Source: Protonemura montana
Lineage: Eukaryota > Arthropoda > Insecta > Plecoptera > Nemouridae
Assembly: GCA_947568835.1 (NCBI GenBank)
Contig: OX387608.1
Span: forward strand, 8,408,001-8,472,000
Reading direction: 5' to 3'
Length of the DNA stretch: 64,000 bases
Positions within the stretch are counted from its first letter, which is position 1, and the number at the start of each line of letters is the position of its first letter. The notes below the pieces were generated by a model. The model was not told the DNA's origin. It saw only the letters and a program-made list of their open reading frames with translations, and ran no database searches. The position numbers and the translations under genes are program-made. Positions 13,300 to 25,015 of this stretch are shown piece after piece.

Positions 13300-15569
13300 C
13301 TAGCCTTTGCCGACGCCGATATCTGACTTGCAGCTCGGACACGAGTGCATGGCTCCGCGGCAAGTGTCACAGCAGTATGGAATCAGGCAGCATGGCCAGC
13401 ATCCGCTGAAAGACCAAGACAAGGCATTGATAATTTATTTTTTGAAGTTTTTGAAGTAAATGAGCTTTTCCCATTCATCCCATATGCTTATTTTCATATT
13501 TACAAAAGAAAAGACCTCCTAATTGCTGGTCAGGTGCTCTACCAACTAAGCTATTCGGGCACGCAGACTCTAGCGCCACAGGGTGGGAGAAGGAATCTCC
13601 GCAGGTGGTGGGGGGGGGGGGGGGGGATTTCAAGACAACCTGTACTTGGACGAGTACTAAGAATCTCAAAAATGCTAATTAAACAGACCCACTTACGGTC
13701 TGGGTTGTCACTTTTCCAATAATCCTGTTTAATTCATGAAATATCAACGATATCCGCAGGATATTTTCAGGAGGTTCACGCTTTGTCTTCTGGTTTGATT
13801 GAAGATGTTACAATGTACAAAACAGTAGATACATCAAATGTATATTCAAACGTACATCACAAATGTGTGTGTTTGTCATTTTCTTCTTACATTTTTATTG
13901 AGTTATGAAATATGTGAACATTTATGAGATTAAATTATTTGTAATTCAGATTAGTTTATCATTTCCTGGGAGTGGTTCCTGTAATTAATTGTAATCTGAC
14001 ATCATGATCAAGAATGTCTGGTGCAGTGGACTTTTAGATATCCCAGTATAATTGTGCAAGTTTCAATATGTATCAGTTTTTAACTCTAACCTCTTCCTTG
14101 AGCAAAGTGTGGCTTCCAGTGGAAATTCAAATCCATTTTGTTCACAAATCTTGTTCCTATCATGTTGCCTTTGAGTTGAGCTTCAAAATTCGATCTAATG
14201 GTTCGACATGAGGTCTTAAGCTAAATTGGTGAACACAAGGGAGGGAAGTATGTTTGTGTAGAATTTGAAAGCATTCATAATGAAATTATACTCAATTTTA
14301 TTGGAAGTGTATCTAAAACAATGGATACATATCATGTGGCTTTTCAAAAACCAATATGTGGCTCCCAGTGACCAAATCAGCTACAATTTAAAAGAAATAA
14401 TTAAAAAAATATATAAAAAAAACTGGACCTTTGTATAGTGCACTTTATTTACTCCCGAAAAAATTACTTTCAAGTTAAGAGTGTTGAATTGTTGCAGGTG
14501 TTTGTCACCGCTTAAACAAGAATCAAATATAAATAAAGTAAATACTATTCTATTTGTAATACTCACAAAATGCAAAGGACAAACATCCACAGGTGAGTTT
14601 TGGAGGTGTTCGATCGAGTCACATTGGTGTGCACTTGTTGTTGACAATTGGGGCATCGAATGTTTGCCGGCTGCAAACCCAGGCTCGGCGCTGTAACAGG
14701 AGTTAAAAGTACTTACATATCACAGACATTTAGTGCATACATATTGTGGCATACAATCTAGCCAAGGTGTTTGGTTCTCTGTTCTCTTGCGATCACTGAC
14801 GTTTAGCAACACTGCACCACGCTGCAAATATTTGAAAGGGCGAATTTGGCCAAAGAAACACGATGAGTGTACGGGCTGGTATTTTTTTTTAAATCATTTA
14901 TAGGCCGTACTAAGCCTACTAACCATTCTTTATCATAAGAACTAATTTAATTGCTTTTTAAACTGATGCTAAACATTTTCATCATCTTGAGTCATTGGTT
15001 TGCCAAATTTATTATTTTAATTAAATGTATCAATGTGTTTCTTTAAATTTTTCAAGGAAACATGCATTCAAGTCTCCATCCCTTTGGTTACTCCTCTACT
15101 TCCTCTTACCTATTAAGGCATTGTTTAACCATTTTACTTGTTATCTATCTCCAGATTATTATCCAGTTCCATCACAAGGTCAGGTTGATATGGTTACCCA
15201 CCCAGGAACTGACTTAGCGACGTGTTGCTGAACTTCGGGTCTTTAATAATTGAGAGCACACCAAATCCTGTGGCATTGGTCTCGACAATAACCACTAGAA
15301 ACGAAAAAGTTGCAAAACAATGCGCAAAAGTCATGCAAAAGTCCTTGCGCTTTGAACATGCTAAGGATTGATTTAGGAAGGAACAGGCAAGGTCTTGCCA
15401 ACTACCTTCTTGGCACAAAAAAAAAATCCTTACGAGCTTGAAGGACGGTGACTTGCGGTGACTGGGGGGCGTACTGTGGCTGCCCACCGTACTGCGGCTG
15501 AGCACCGTACTGCGGTGGCGGTCCTCCGTACCCAGGCGCAAATCCAGGCTCAGGCGCTGGAAGAGACAT
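13300..15569 (-). CDS. LITAF: LITAF-domain (SIMPLE-like) endosomal membrane protein
   Basis: Three coding exons on the minus strand, 15569-15434, 14690-14567 and 13405-13300, join in phase to give 121 residues. The N-terminal 45 residues are Pro/Gln/Tyr/Gly repeats (PPPQYGAQPQYGGQPQY), as is usual in this family. The LITAF domain follows: a CPNC knuckle at residues 58-61, a short hydrophobic segment (HLWMFVLCIFGCWPCC), the helix CLIPYCCDTC, then HSCPSC at 107-112. The two Cys pairs bind one zinc and the hydrophobic stretch inserts into the membrane as a monotopic anchor, at late endosomes and lysosomes in studied members. The exon 2 donor is GTGAGT at 14566. An earlier GT would drop WMFVLCI and break the hydrophobic segment, so I chose the later one. 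Family membership is firm; the exact paralogue cannot be assigned. Confidence 0.88.
13517..13578 (-). mobile_element. tRNA-derived SINE, head fragment
   Basis: Read on the minus strand, this has a tRNA-like 5' half with an A-box, TAGCTTAGTTGGTAGAGCAC, preceded by GTGCCCGAA. It lies in the last intron of the LITAF-like gene, just left of a poly-G run. The sequence right after it does not fold as a full tRNA, so it is not a functional tRNA gene. Confidence 0.55.
14766..14826 (+). mobile_element. 5S-like SINE head fragment
   Basis: GGTTCTC...GATCACTGACGTTTAGCAACACTG matches the head of the 5S-derived SINE (GATCACCGAAGTTAAGCAACACTG). The body does not follow. It lies in the first intron of the LITAF-like gene. 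Confidence 0.5.
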
Positions 15570-16383
15570 TCCGAGGTGCCGGTTTTTTTTTTTTTTGGAA
15601 TGGCGAAGTCTCCAGTGACATTAATTTTGAATTTGCGAGTCAAAAGTGATAATATATTATTGAACGGACCTCAAAACTATATCCAGGAGAATTCTTAATT
15701 CCAGCACCATTGTCTCCAAAGCCAAGGAGGCCTATTTTTTACAGGTTTAGTAATTCTCTATCACTTTTCTCACAAAGCATTGAAATTAAGTGTCATTGTT
15801 TCCTGTTGTGTTACTCATCTCAGGGTATAAAGCACTTGATATAAAATTGCTATAAGAGCCGTGCTGGAAATTAGTAGGTGGGGGGTAGTTTTGTTAGTTT
15901 CATCTAGAAACTGCATGCAAATCATGTAGAAGCCAACACCAATGTACCGATCACCACGAAAAACCTCGACACCTTAGAAACCTCAGATAAATCATGCTAA
16001 TACTTTTTAACTATATAATACTCAGGACGTGGAGATCCACGATTTTGGTAGTGCCAAGACTGAAGGTGCTGTGAGTACTTGTAAATTATGATTGATTAAT
16101 AATGCAGACTTCACTCACCACCCTTGAACTCAACTGAAGACATCCTAGACAACTCTGTCCACTGGTTAGCAAAGACGATTTCCTCGGGCTACTAGAAAGA
16201 AAGAAAATACTTGTTGAGTGCGGTCTTCAAGGAGAAAAACTTTAGTTTGTTTTGGTGGAGTTTCATTTCTTATAATTGGGTCCATAGATTTTCACCGTGT
16301 TTTTTCTCATTTGACTTCTTTTTCTGGGTTGAACATCATTTTTAAAGAAAAAAAAATGCCTGAGAAATTTTCAACACCGAACC

Positions 16384-16413
16384 AACCGGTGTTTCCAGCA
16401 TGCCAAACCGTGC
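16384..16413 (-). mobile_element. Terminal fragment of the 5S-derived SINE
   Basis: AACCGGTGTTTCCAGCATGC followed by CAAACCGTGCTGT matches only the first 30 or so bases of the SINE head in reverse orientation. The rest of the element is missing. Confidence 0.4.
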
Positions 16414-16597
16414 TGTATGACAAGAAATGCCATGGGACATTTACTAGACAAAGTACATGTATGTAGTAGTCGATACTATTTTTGGAGGGTCCCGAGCTTT
16501 GGTCCTTAAAATTATCAACTAGTTAATTGCATGAGTTATCAATGGGATTACCAAAGTTACATTCAATATTTTAGTTCGATTCATATTACATTAAGAT

Positions 16598-16776
16598 ACC
16601 TGAACTAGGTAATTTTTTCGTTTTTATTTTAGTGGTTCTTTTGTTATCGGACAAATGTCAGGACTGCTTTCACCCTTGATAAAGTTACATGTGCAAATTA
16701 AGAAAAGTCAGGAAAAATGTGTTGTTAGATAAAATGCGGTTAGATAAAGTAGACATGAGTCTAAAAACCATACTAT
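16598..16776 (+). repeat. Dispersed repeat, family X
   Basis: GAACTAGGTAATT...GGTTCTTTTGTTATCGG...TCAGGACTGCT...CCCTTGATAAAGT is matched, reversed, at 24838-25015. The following block ATGAGTCTAAAAACCAT is matched, reversed, at 56333-56357. The three sites look like pieces of one longer element whose ends I cannot define. Confidence 0.6.
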
Positions 16777-17784
16777 TGCCTTTTACACAGTTGCGAATGC
16801 GGGTGGGCATCTGCTCGGCCCTGACCTTCGCGTTCATCTTATTTTCCCATCTTTTTATTATTATTATGTCAGCCTCAGACATTGCAAATCATCTGCCAAT
16901 AGATGAATAGACTCCATCAAGGTTTCGTGGTGATATATTGACATGCCACTCTATATGCTGTGCAGTTCTGTGATGGATCACGTAGAGATAAAGTGGTAAT
17001 CTCATCTCATGCAAGCAGTTCGCGGAAAATGGCGACAAAATGATTGAGTATAATTCACGATCGATAAGACAATTTATTGCCTCTTCGTTGAACTAGGTGC
17101 AGCTCCTAGTCTGTTTTTTTTTTTTCAAATTTTCTATTGACTTACGTATTTAAAAGAAATGTAGCTCATGATGATGCAATTTACCACCCAAAACGCATCA
17201 ATTTGCTGAAAAAAAACCTTGAACTAACAAGAGAACACTCTTACGCAATTTTAAATACCACTCCATGCTGTCTCAAAACCTCATTACCCACCCGTGTATC
17301 CCCCAACCCCAAACAAAAATTTGACACGGGGCGTTGGATGAAAATCGCTCATCAGCAAACAAAAATCAATTTCCGTGCGTCGTAAACCAAAATTATTTTC
17401 AACCCAAATGATGAGGCTCTTTGAAAAACCGGAATGTGGCATTGACCTGCGTGTCCACCAATTATCAAAATACATGCGATATCTTATTTCATGACGTTAA
17501 AATTTATGGCTACAAACAGCGCGTGTATGTCATATGATATCTGAGATCAGCACAGATACCCAATTGAGCAGTGAAATGGTCTGGCATAGAAGCATACTAT
17601 AAATATTCACTAATTTGATACACTAGGCTTCTTTGGTCTCGCTAATCTTCTAAGCGCTATGCTTCGCAACAACGCAAGCCAATCGATTTAATGGTTGTCA
17701 CATTCAATTACACAATTCATCGCTTTATGTGCGGTGTGTGTTTTAAATTTCGATTTATTCATTTTATGATAAAGAAAATTTTGT

Positions 17785-17945
17785 TAGTGTGAATTCTGAT
17801 TTATATTTCAAATGCTTGCAGAGTATTTTATCGTAAGGAATACTCATAACCTCTCAAAAATCGGTGCCCGAAAGGGGACTCCGTACCCAATTTCCACCTC
17901 CCTCTAAACACTGCCATTTTGAGAGAATTAAATTATCTCCAATGA
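17785..17945 (-). mobile_element. tRNA-derived SINE, 3' half
   Basis: On the minus strand it carries the family signature: GGGCACCGATTTTTGAGAGG, then a TA-rich linker and the tail GCAAGCATTTGAAAT. The tail resembles those at 51841-51895 and 55806-55860. A 5S-derived SINE body follows directly to the right. Confidence 0.55.
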
Positions 17946-18010
17946 GAAGAATACATACAGTCTAGTGGCGCAGTTTTTGAGAGTGTAATGGTGTTTTTAA
18001 TAATAAAGAC

Positions 18011-18380
18011 GCCGAGTCCGGTATTGGATGGGTGATCATCATACAAATGACCAGTTCTGTTCGGGAGAGAGGTTGGAGGGATGAAAGTTAGTACAGCAAC
18101 TTCAATCACATTGCTTATCAACATTTTCTTATCAAATACAGCATGTATTTGTGGAGGAATCCTGTTGTTCGCGTTGTACCGTCTTTCGAAAGGGACGTTA
18201 AGCCGGTGGTCCCCTTGGTGCTCTTCGACAAGAGTGGGCTACGTGCCGGCACCGGGTCTCCCCTCCTTCCTTCTAGGCTATGTTAGGTTCATCATCATCC
18301 TCATCCACTCATTCACAGACGCCATTAGACCAGTGCCGCAGGGCCAGTTGTCAAAACAGTGCGTCGTTAAACACCACACA
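18011..18380 (+). mobile_element. 5S-derived SINE, partial head plus full body
   Basis: It starts inside the head at GCCGAGTCCGGTATTGGATG (5S C-box region) and continues through ATGAAAGTTAGTACAGCAAC to the end block CAAAACAGTGCGTCGTTAAA. The first 60 or so bases of the head are absent. It abuts a tRNA-derived SINE fragment on its left, giving a composite structure. Confidence 0.85.
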
Positions 18381-19150
18381 TCAATCAATCCATTAAGAGC
18401 GTATTAAAAACCGTCGACAGCTTCGGTTTGTGCTCGTTGACTATAATTTTCTCCTGTGGCCAAGCTATATTGTGGTTAAGGGGATTTATTGGGGACCTAT
18501 CGCGGATTTTGCTCTAAATATGTACATTTTGAGCGGATTTCAGTACATTTGATAAGAAAAACGAATCTTCAAAGACTCAGTCACTCTTGTTCCATTGACG
18601 CAATCTTTGAGATATTAATATTGTTCCTAATAATAAAAGGCGTGTCGCCAGTGGCCAAGCTATTATGTGATTAAGGGGACATTAATTGTCGACGAAAAAC
18701 TCGACGGAATCCTTGCTGGACCTTTTTCTTTGCTTATTTTACGTCTTTCGTATTGCAAGGGGGGGGGGGGGGGTGCCGTGACGCACGCTCACGCTTTTTT
18801 ACCCGCGTCCAAATAAACAGAGAGCCAGCGTATATGGAAGATTGGGGCCAACCGCTGGGTGCTACGGTGCTACTTTATAGCAAACAGTTCCAATTCCAGA
18901 AATACAAGAAGTTCCAGATGCATGATCACTGGGATTTCGATTCGTTTCGAAATGTCTGAAATGTAAACCTTCCTACTCTACGAGTGTTGGGGACTTGAGT
19001 TCAAGGATTTGAAATGTTGGCACATAAAGTAAACTTTCGATGTATCCTTGAATTACAAATTGTAACATAACCTAAAATCCACTCGCACTACGTACTTTTT
19101 AGTTTGCGGTGGAGATTGAAGAGGAATTGTAAAAATTTTTATGGGTGATT

Positions 19151-19292
19151 TATTTGTTCTGTTTAACGATGCAATGTTATGACAACTGGCCCTGTGATAC
19201 TGGTCTGATAGTGTCGGCTAATGAGTGGATGATGATGAGGATGATGATGAACCTTACCCAGACTAGAAAGACGAGAAACTCGGAGCAGGCAC
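19151..19292 (-). mobile_element. 5S-derived SINE, 3' end fragment
   Basis: In reverse orientation this is the SINE 3' end: GTTTAACGATGCAATG, CAACTGGCCCTG and a GATGATGATGAGG microsatellite-like block. It degenerates after about 140 bp. Confidence 0.7.
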
Positions 19293-20338
19293 GTAGCCCA
19301 TTCAAATGCAAGCTTTAACAAAAAAAGCCAAACAAGAACAAGAAATTAAACTTAAACATTTTTAATTAAAGTATCACGCCTTTCTTCATCAGAAGAAATT
19401 ATCTTTGCCCCCCCCCCCCCCCCCTTCCCGTTATAATGATAGGTTTTTGGGGATAAAACTTTTTTTCTTGCACGGGTTCTCACTAATACTTGACAATCTG
19501 AGCAAAGAAATTCGGCGTCACAGCTCCCCAATATATTTCTTATCTTACCGCCTCTACCGGCTTTTTTTTTTAATCAAAATGTTCCAAAATGTACCGGCTA
19601 TCTTCCACAAAGGTTCGCTTGTAACTTATCAATCAGATCGTCAGTAAGCAAGAGCTTGTTTTTATATTTGTTATCAAACAACAGACAAACACGTTATCTC
19701 TAAGCCTTTTTATATTTTCTGGTGAAGGAACCACACAGCAGTCTAAACCTAATTCTGTCCAAAAAAAATACGGTAAAATTGTTATCAGCTCTGAAAATCT
19801 GAGAATACCCATTTTTCGTTGGCTGATTTCTTTAAAGTCCGGGAAGGGGCTAAAGTAAAACACTGCTTAGTGGATCCAGCCCCTAATAAAAACAAACAAA
19901 GCTCGTTGAAGATTTCCAAAGACACTTTTGAAAAAAACGAACTTAAAAAACGTTTTTTTGCAGGACTTTGAATTATTACGAACCTGAAATGTCAAAAAAA
20001 AATCCCCGAAAACGAACCAATTTTTAGATAATAATACACTTTTTGATTCAACACACTATATATAGTAACCATCTTCGTAGAATGGGGGTACATGTTTATC
20101 GTATGTCCCCACCAGCTTGGCGGGTCACTTCGGAGTCAATTCGCACGAGTTATTATAGGTGTAGTCATGGGTAGGAACAGAACTTGTCAATAAACACAGA
20201 AAAACAACGGAAATTAACACATTTTTGAACCGCATAAAAATGATGTGGCATTGAGATTAATGCTGTTCACTTTAAACTGTCTTCCTGAAAAATGTCCGCC
20301 AATTGACTCCTTAAACGCGACAAAAATAAACGATGCTG

Positions 20339-20505
20339 CTAGGTGGAGTCACTGTCGTTTCAAGTGTTTAGACATTTAATTTCGTTATTTCTCGCAGATT
20401 ACTCGCAAGGAAGACTGGTTTACACTCAATTAACCTAAACGGTTGATAAAAATGTATCGATATTTTGAGTCATAGTTATTTAACTGTAGAGATTTGTAAA
20501 AAAAA
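20339..20505 (+). repeat. Dispersed repeat, family Y, copy 1
   Basis: GAGTCACTGTCGTTT...GACATTTAATTTCGTTATTTC...CTCAATTAA...GTTATTTAACTGTAGAG is repeated in the same orientation at 36230-36405 within STRIP1 intron 7, about 70-80% similar by eye. Copy 2 carries an extra TATATCGATA-type microsatellite. The origin is unknown. Confidence 0.6.
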
Positions 20506-22182
20506 AAAAAAAAAAATCAAGCGCCATCAAGTGACACCAACCGTTACCACGTGTAGCTGGTTCGCCAGCTTAGCAAAAAAGTTTAACAAATTAACGCTGG
20601 CTCTCTGACTAGACCTATACAATCAATGATATAAGTAATTTCTCATTCTGACAATCTGTATATTTTTCCTAGAAACTCACAGCGGTAACCTATAATAACA
20701 ACCAATTTTAAAATAAACTGTAGTGATTGCTTCCGGCCGATCAGCAAATCAGCACACAGGAATAAGAGTGTGGCATGTGCGTTGTGATTGTTTTCTCTGC
20801 AAGTATCGTGCTTGGTCTGCGCAGCCACCATCAGTGAAACAAGCACCGAGAACCGGGGAAAGATTTTTAGGTTTTACCGTAGACATGAGTCTAAAAACCG
20901 CGACTCAGACCAATCTTCGTAAACTAGTTGGCTCCGCCAACTCAAATTGAGTTGCGTTTTAGATGAGCGTAGCTCTTTCTTTTGGGATCGGCGCACCCCA
21001 AGTTCCCCCAACCCCCTAGTACTTCGTTCGGTTTTTGGTTTATCAAAATTCAACCCAACCGATTTTTATTTACACAGATTGTAGGATTTTTTTTCGTAAA
21101 TGTTTAGTAATTAGAAAACTATTTGATAGGTCTGGCTGAAAAAACGCGTACTGATTCCATCGTTTTTCTGGTAGAGCGGGAACGAACACATCTAACTGTC
21201 ACAATTGTCACACCTGACCAAAATTACAATAAGCTTATTATTATTATGATTGAAGAAAAAAAAACCTTGCATTTGTTGGGTCCAGTGAAATTGAAGATTT
21301 CGCTTGAAGTTTAAAAATGTCTAAATGCTATGAAACCTCTCCCATAGAAGGTAAGTCTTATCATAAGTTTTATTGCTTTTGCTGGAATGTTCAAGATCAA
21401 CAAAGGCAGGCGAAATAAAAATGGAACACTATCTAAAAATGTAACATTTGCTTTTGACTATTTGTATACTTTCACAAAACTTTACTAGCAGAGCTTGAGA
21501 AACAGACTACAGAGTAACCCAGTATGCTATGTGACATCAATTACACCTGTTTTTTTGTGGCTGGTGGCGAGAAATTGAGACATGTCAAGCAGCTGGGACG
21601 AACTCCACCGAGTCTTTTAGCATGCAACGTTTACACAGCTCATCCAAATGAACGTAATGTGACCACTGTGAACTAATCTCGTGGTAAATTATCGGTAATA
21701 GGGAAATCTCTTTAAATTTAAAACTATTTATTTTTTTTTTGTGAGAAAAGAATGAACACGTATTTTTTTTATTTTCTTCTAAATCCAATTTTGAATACAA
21801 TATACCTGTTTAAAATGTTTGCGTTTCAAACTCGTACGAAAACGAGGGTGGCCATTTTTTATGACGTATAGTGAAATCTGACGTCAGTATGACGCATTTA
21901 TTCAGCATTTATTTAGAGTTTAGCCTTGACAGAGATGATACAAAAAACAATTCTTTGAAATTTGTGCCCTATCATGTCTCCTCTCCTCCATGGTATCTTT
22001 TTCTACACACTCTCGGACACCAACAAAGTGAATCCGAAGTCGGCATGCCATCCTGCGCACATTTATGGGTAACCTTAGGACCGTTGAACCAAAAATTCGA
22101 CTATTTATACTCAAATTTTTCTACGATAGTCATTTTCGCTGCCAACTTTGTGAACAACAAAATACAATCAAGCACATATGAG

Positions 22183-22390
22183 ATTCAATGGTGGATTCAA
22201 CGTTTGGTAGCCATGGAGATGCTGAGATCGCTTGACAGAGCTTCTCAATTCTGCTATCTTATGTTACCGCGGGTATATCATGGCCTAGCATAGGAGGTTC
22301 AATGGTAGATTCAATGTTTGGTAGTCATGGAGATGCTGAGATCGCTTGACAGAGCTTCTCAATTCTGCTATCTTATGTTATCACGGGTGT
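22183..22390 (+). repeat. Two-unit tandem duplication, unit about 115 bp
   Basis: Units near 22183-22277 and 22299-22390 share TTTGGTAG, ATGGAGATGCTGAGATCGCT and TTCTCAATTCTGCTATCTTA with few differences. No protein or RNA is recognised in it. Confidence 0.8.
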
Positions 22391-22852
22391 ATAATTCGTT
22401 CAGCGTGTGAACCTACTTTCCCAATAGAGGCGCCACCGGTCGTTTTGGGCTGACTGTCATTTTTAAAAACACTACAAATCATCTCCGTTTGTATATCCTT
22501 CATTTTCCGTTCGCTCGAAAGCTTGCGTCCTGTCAAGATTTGTTTTCCGATCTATATTAAGAACTGTGCTTCCAAAACAACATTGAGAATTATTTTACAG
22601 ACATTAAGTATTATGAAAACTCACCGCTAGTGCCATAACTGAAGTTTCATTCATGAGTTGGTAGCAATGTTGGGGGGTAACCCTTTAATATCTTCTGTGG
22701 AGGGCTAGACAGCAAATTTTTAACCGCAACATATTTTTAATGATAGGAGTAGTTCAAAACGGTTTCCCCCTTGTGCATCGTTAGCATAAAGTGCACTAGC
22801 TAAACAGTGTTATCACGGTACGGGGTACAAGCTTGAATGGCAGCCAATGACC

Positions 22853-23071
22853 TCATCCGCAAATAGACCGGGTATGCTCGCAAGTGATTTGTTCCAAGTC
22901 TTGCTTAGTATAAGCAGTGTCAAAACCGCGCTCGAGCGATATTTGTTTATGCTCTCTCGCCCTCCTGGGTATCCCACCACTGAAGCTTAATTTTCGATGG
23001 GCATTGCGCTGGTATTTCTGCGCGTCCTCTCTTAGCAATTCGTTCTGCAACGCAATTAGGCGAAGCACGAT
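22853..23071 (-). CDS. Candidate unassigned terminal exon, 72 residues
   Basis: On the minus strand a strong acceptor (TTGACCTTGCCTTTCTGCAG) precedes 72 open codons ending in TGA at 22853. The start of the translation, IVLRLIALQNELLREDAQKY, is followed by QRNAHRKLSF and GGIPRRAREHKQ, and would form a charged amphipathic helix followed by a dibasic site. Composition and codon use look coding. A helix plus a dibasic site superficially recalls CRF- or ELH-like prohormones, but there is no amidation Gly before the dibasic pair. No partner exon was found, so the phase is unproven. I do not recognise the family. Confidence 0.3.
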   Translation of the reverse strand: MVLRLIALQNELLREDAQKYQRNAHRKLSFSGGIPRRAREHKQISLERGFDTAYTKQDLEQITCEHTRSICG

Positions 23072-23716
23072 CTGCAGAAAGGCAAGGTCAAGCCCATTTG
23101 TTTTCATATCAGGTATGCAGGCGAAAGAATTTAGAAGCATTGTCTGGCGATCACAGCACCTCAACAAAGACTACCGAATGTTTAATCTAGCATTTAACGT
23201 TGTACAATTGGTTATATTTTTATATCAAAAATGGTAACAAATTTCGAGTAGTCCTTAGCGTTTTCGTGTACACTACGTGAGCGACGAAGTTTTCAATTCT
23301 GAGTAAACCCATTAACACAATCTCTAAAAAGACAGAACGGCTCCAAACATGTTAGGTTTTCGGTTTATTTAATTTTCTTGTTAAAAAACAAACGAAATCA
23401 ATCAATCAAAGCCTCCTATAGTATTTTCAGGATTAGAACCCACAGTCAAAATGGCCGATCACATATGGCCTATTATTTAAAATCTTACGGGTTAAATTTC
23501 AAGATGGCTCTTATCGTCCATTTTAACAAGTAGATCTCTGACAATACTTTGAGTTATTATCCTCGTGTCAATCTTGGAGCCATGCAGTGACCTTGAAACT
23601 CTAGATTGACATATGGGTGGCGCCCTAACGTGTCTGTCAGGTTCCTTTTTTGGTTTCTTTTTTGGTTCAAGAAGTGTAGACAGTAATATTTTACTGTTGC
23701 AGTTGCAACAACAGGA

Positions 23717-23741
23717 GGGGGGGGGGGGGGGGGGGGGGGGG
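23717..23741 (+). repeat. Poly-G run (about 24 bases)
   Basis: This is an almost uninterrupted G tract. Similar tracts occur at about 13609-13626, 18760-18773 and 24601-24618, and C tracts at about 19408-19424 and 29311-29347. Such runs can form G-quadruplexes and are often length-polymorphic or mis-sized by sequencing. Confidence 0.8.
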
Positions 23742-24837
23742 TTGTCTTCTTTCAGAAAAAATTTGAATACGACAAAATCTTTTATTTTGGTTTATGAATA
23801 ACCTTGGTGGGATTGGTTAACACGGATCACATCTCATCTTATCTCATTAGGAAAAAGTTGGCGAATTTCGCTGCTGAGCATGGAAGGTAGGGTGGGGGGG
23901 TACAACAAGGTTGTTTGATGAAAGACCTAAACAGCAAGGACCGCTTACAGAGCAGTATTATCAAATGACCAGCGCTAAGCCTAGCTATAGTCAAGAATGT
24001 GCGATAGGTTTTATTGGCGCAGGAAGCAATCACATTTATGGATATTACGAGTCCTTTGCACTATGATGTCATATCCGTTTTCGATGACATTCACTAGCCA
24101 ATGATTTATATACAGGCTTGCTGCGCGTAAAAGTTCAATCGATTATTAAAAAAATGTCTAAGTTATTGCCTTATAGTTTTAAATTGTTATTTGACACATT
24201 TTTTATCTATTTGTAATCTATATATCTTGTTTTGTTACTTGGTATTGTGGAAACTATAAAATTAAGACAGTTTTTTTCAAGAAATAATCTGCTTTCACTA
24301 GTTTTTAGTAGTTTGCACCGTTATAAAAAAAAAAACGACCAAAAAGACCATAAACACTATTTTACACCTAATTTAAAATAGTTTTTTGACAGCTTACTGC
24401 AAGACCAGCTGAGAAATAAGCGTCTGATTTGGCGAAATTGCACAAAAATGCGGTGCCGAGACCCAGTTTATACCACAGCTCATACGGCGTCTTTTCAAAT
24501 AGCATGCAGACAACTCAATTTTCGCTCTTATTTCGCAGTGTCCGACTGGCAGTGTTCAAGAATGTGAATGGTGGTAGTGTGGTGGTAGTGGTGATAGTAG
24601 GGGGGGGGGGGGGGGGGGCGGCGAAGGGAATTGCGAAAACTACCAAGTCTTAACAAAAATTAAAAAATATATATTACATCGCAATCATTTGTAATTTAAA
24701 TCAGTTTTCAGTGCGATTGAATGTTTTTTAAGGTTGTTTTATTTCAATGGTGATACCCTCTCAAAAATATTTTGCGTTCGGCTTTTCGAGCCCCGATATC
24801 TGTTCACTTACCACTTGAAATAAGGGAGTACGATTAA

Positions 24838-25015
24838 TTGACAAAAAAACTATTTGAACTGGGTTTTGAATGCTAAGTGAAGAACAACTGAATTTCCCAA
24901 CGATTCGTAACTTTTACCTGTTACTTTATCAAGGGTAAGAGCAGTCCTGACAATTTTCCGATAACAAAAGAACCACAAAAATCATAACAATTACCTAGTT
25001 CAAGCATCCTAAATG
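24838..25015 (-). repeat. Dispersed repeat, family X, second copy
   Basis: In reverse it matches 16598-16687 (GGTTCTTTTGTTATCGG, TCAGGACTGCT). Its left part (TGAATGCTAAGTGAAGAACA) matches 56385-56480, which links the three sites into one family. Confidence 0.6.

Larger units (their letters stand above)
15570..17784. other. Non-genic stretch upstream of the LITAF-like gene
   Basis: Upstream of the LITAF-like start codon, this presumably includes its promoter, and perhaps a 5' UTR exon that I cannot locate. It also contains a SINE terminal fragment (16384-16413) and part of a dispersed repeat (16598-16776). No coding exon was recognised. Confidence 0.5.

Noticed and set aside
13517-13578. Possible tRNA gene
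   Set aside because: A-box and surrounding tRNA-like half are present, but no anticodon arm plus acceptor pairing can be completed; it belongs to the tRNA-derived SINE.
21871-22293. 140-codon open frame on the plus strand
   Set aside because: It runs into the tandem duplication at 22183, has intron-like composition and no domain; a chance frame.
22853-23167. Extension of the 22853-23071 frame upstream to an ATG at 23167
   Set aside because: The stretch before 23071 reads as a classic pyrimidine-rich intron end with CAG, so the LDLAF segment that resembles CRF peptides is probably intron read-through.
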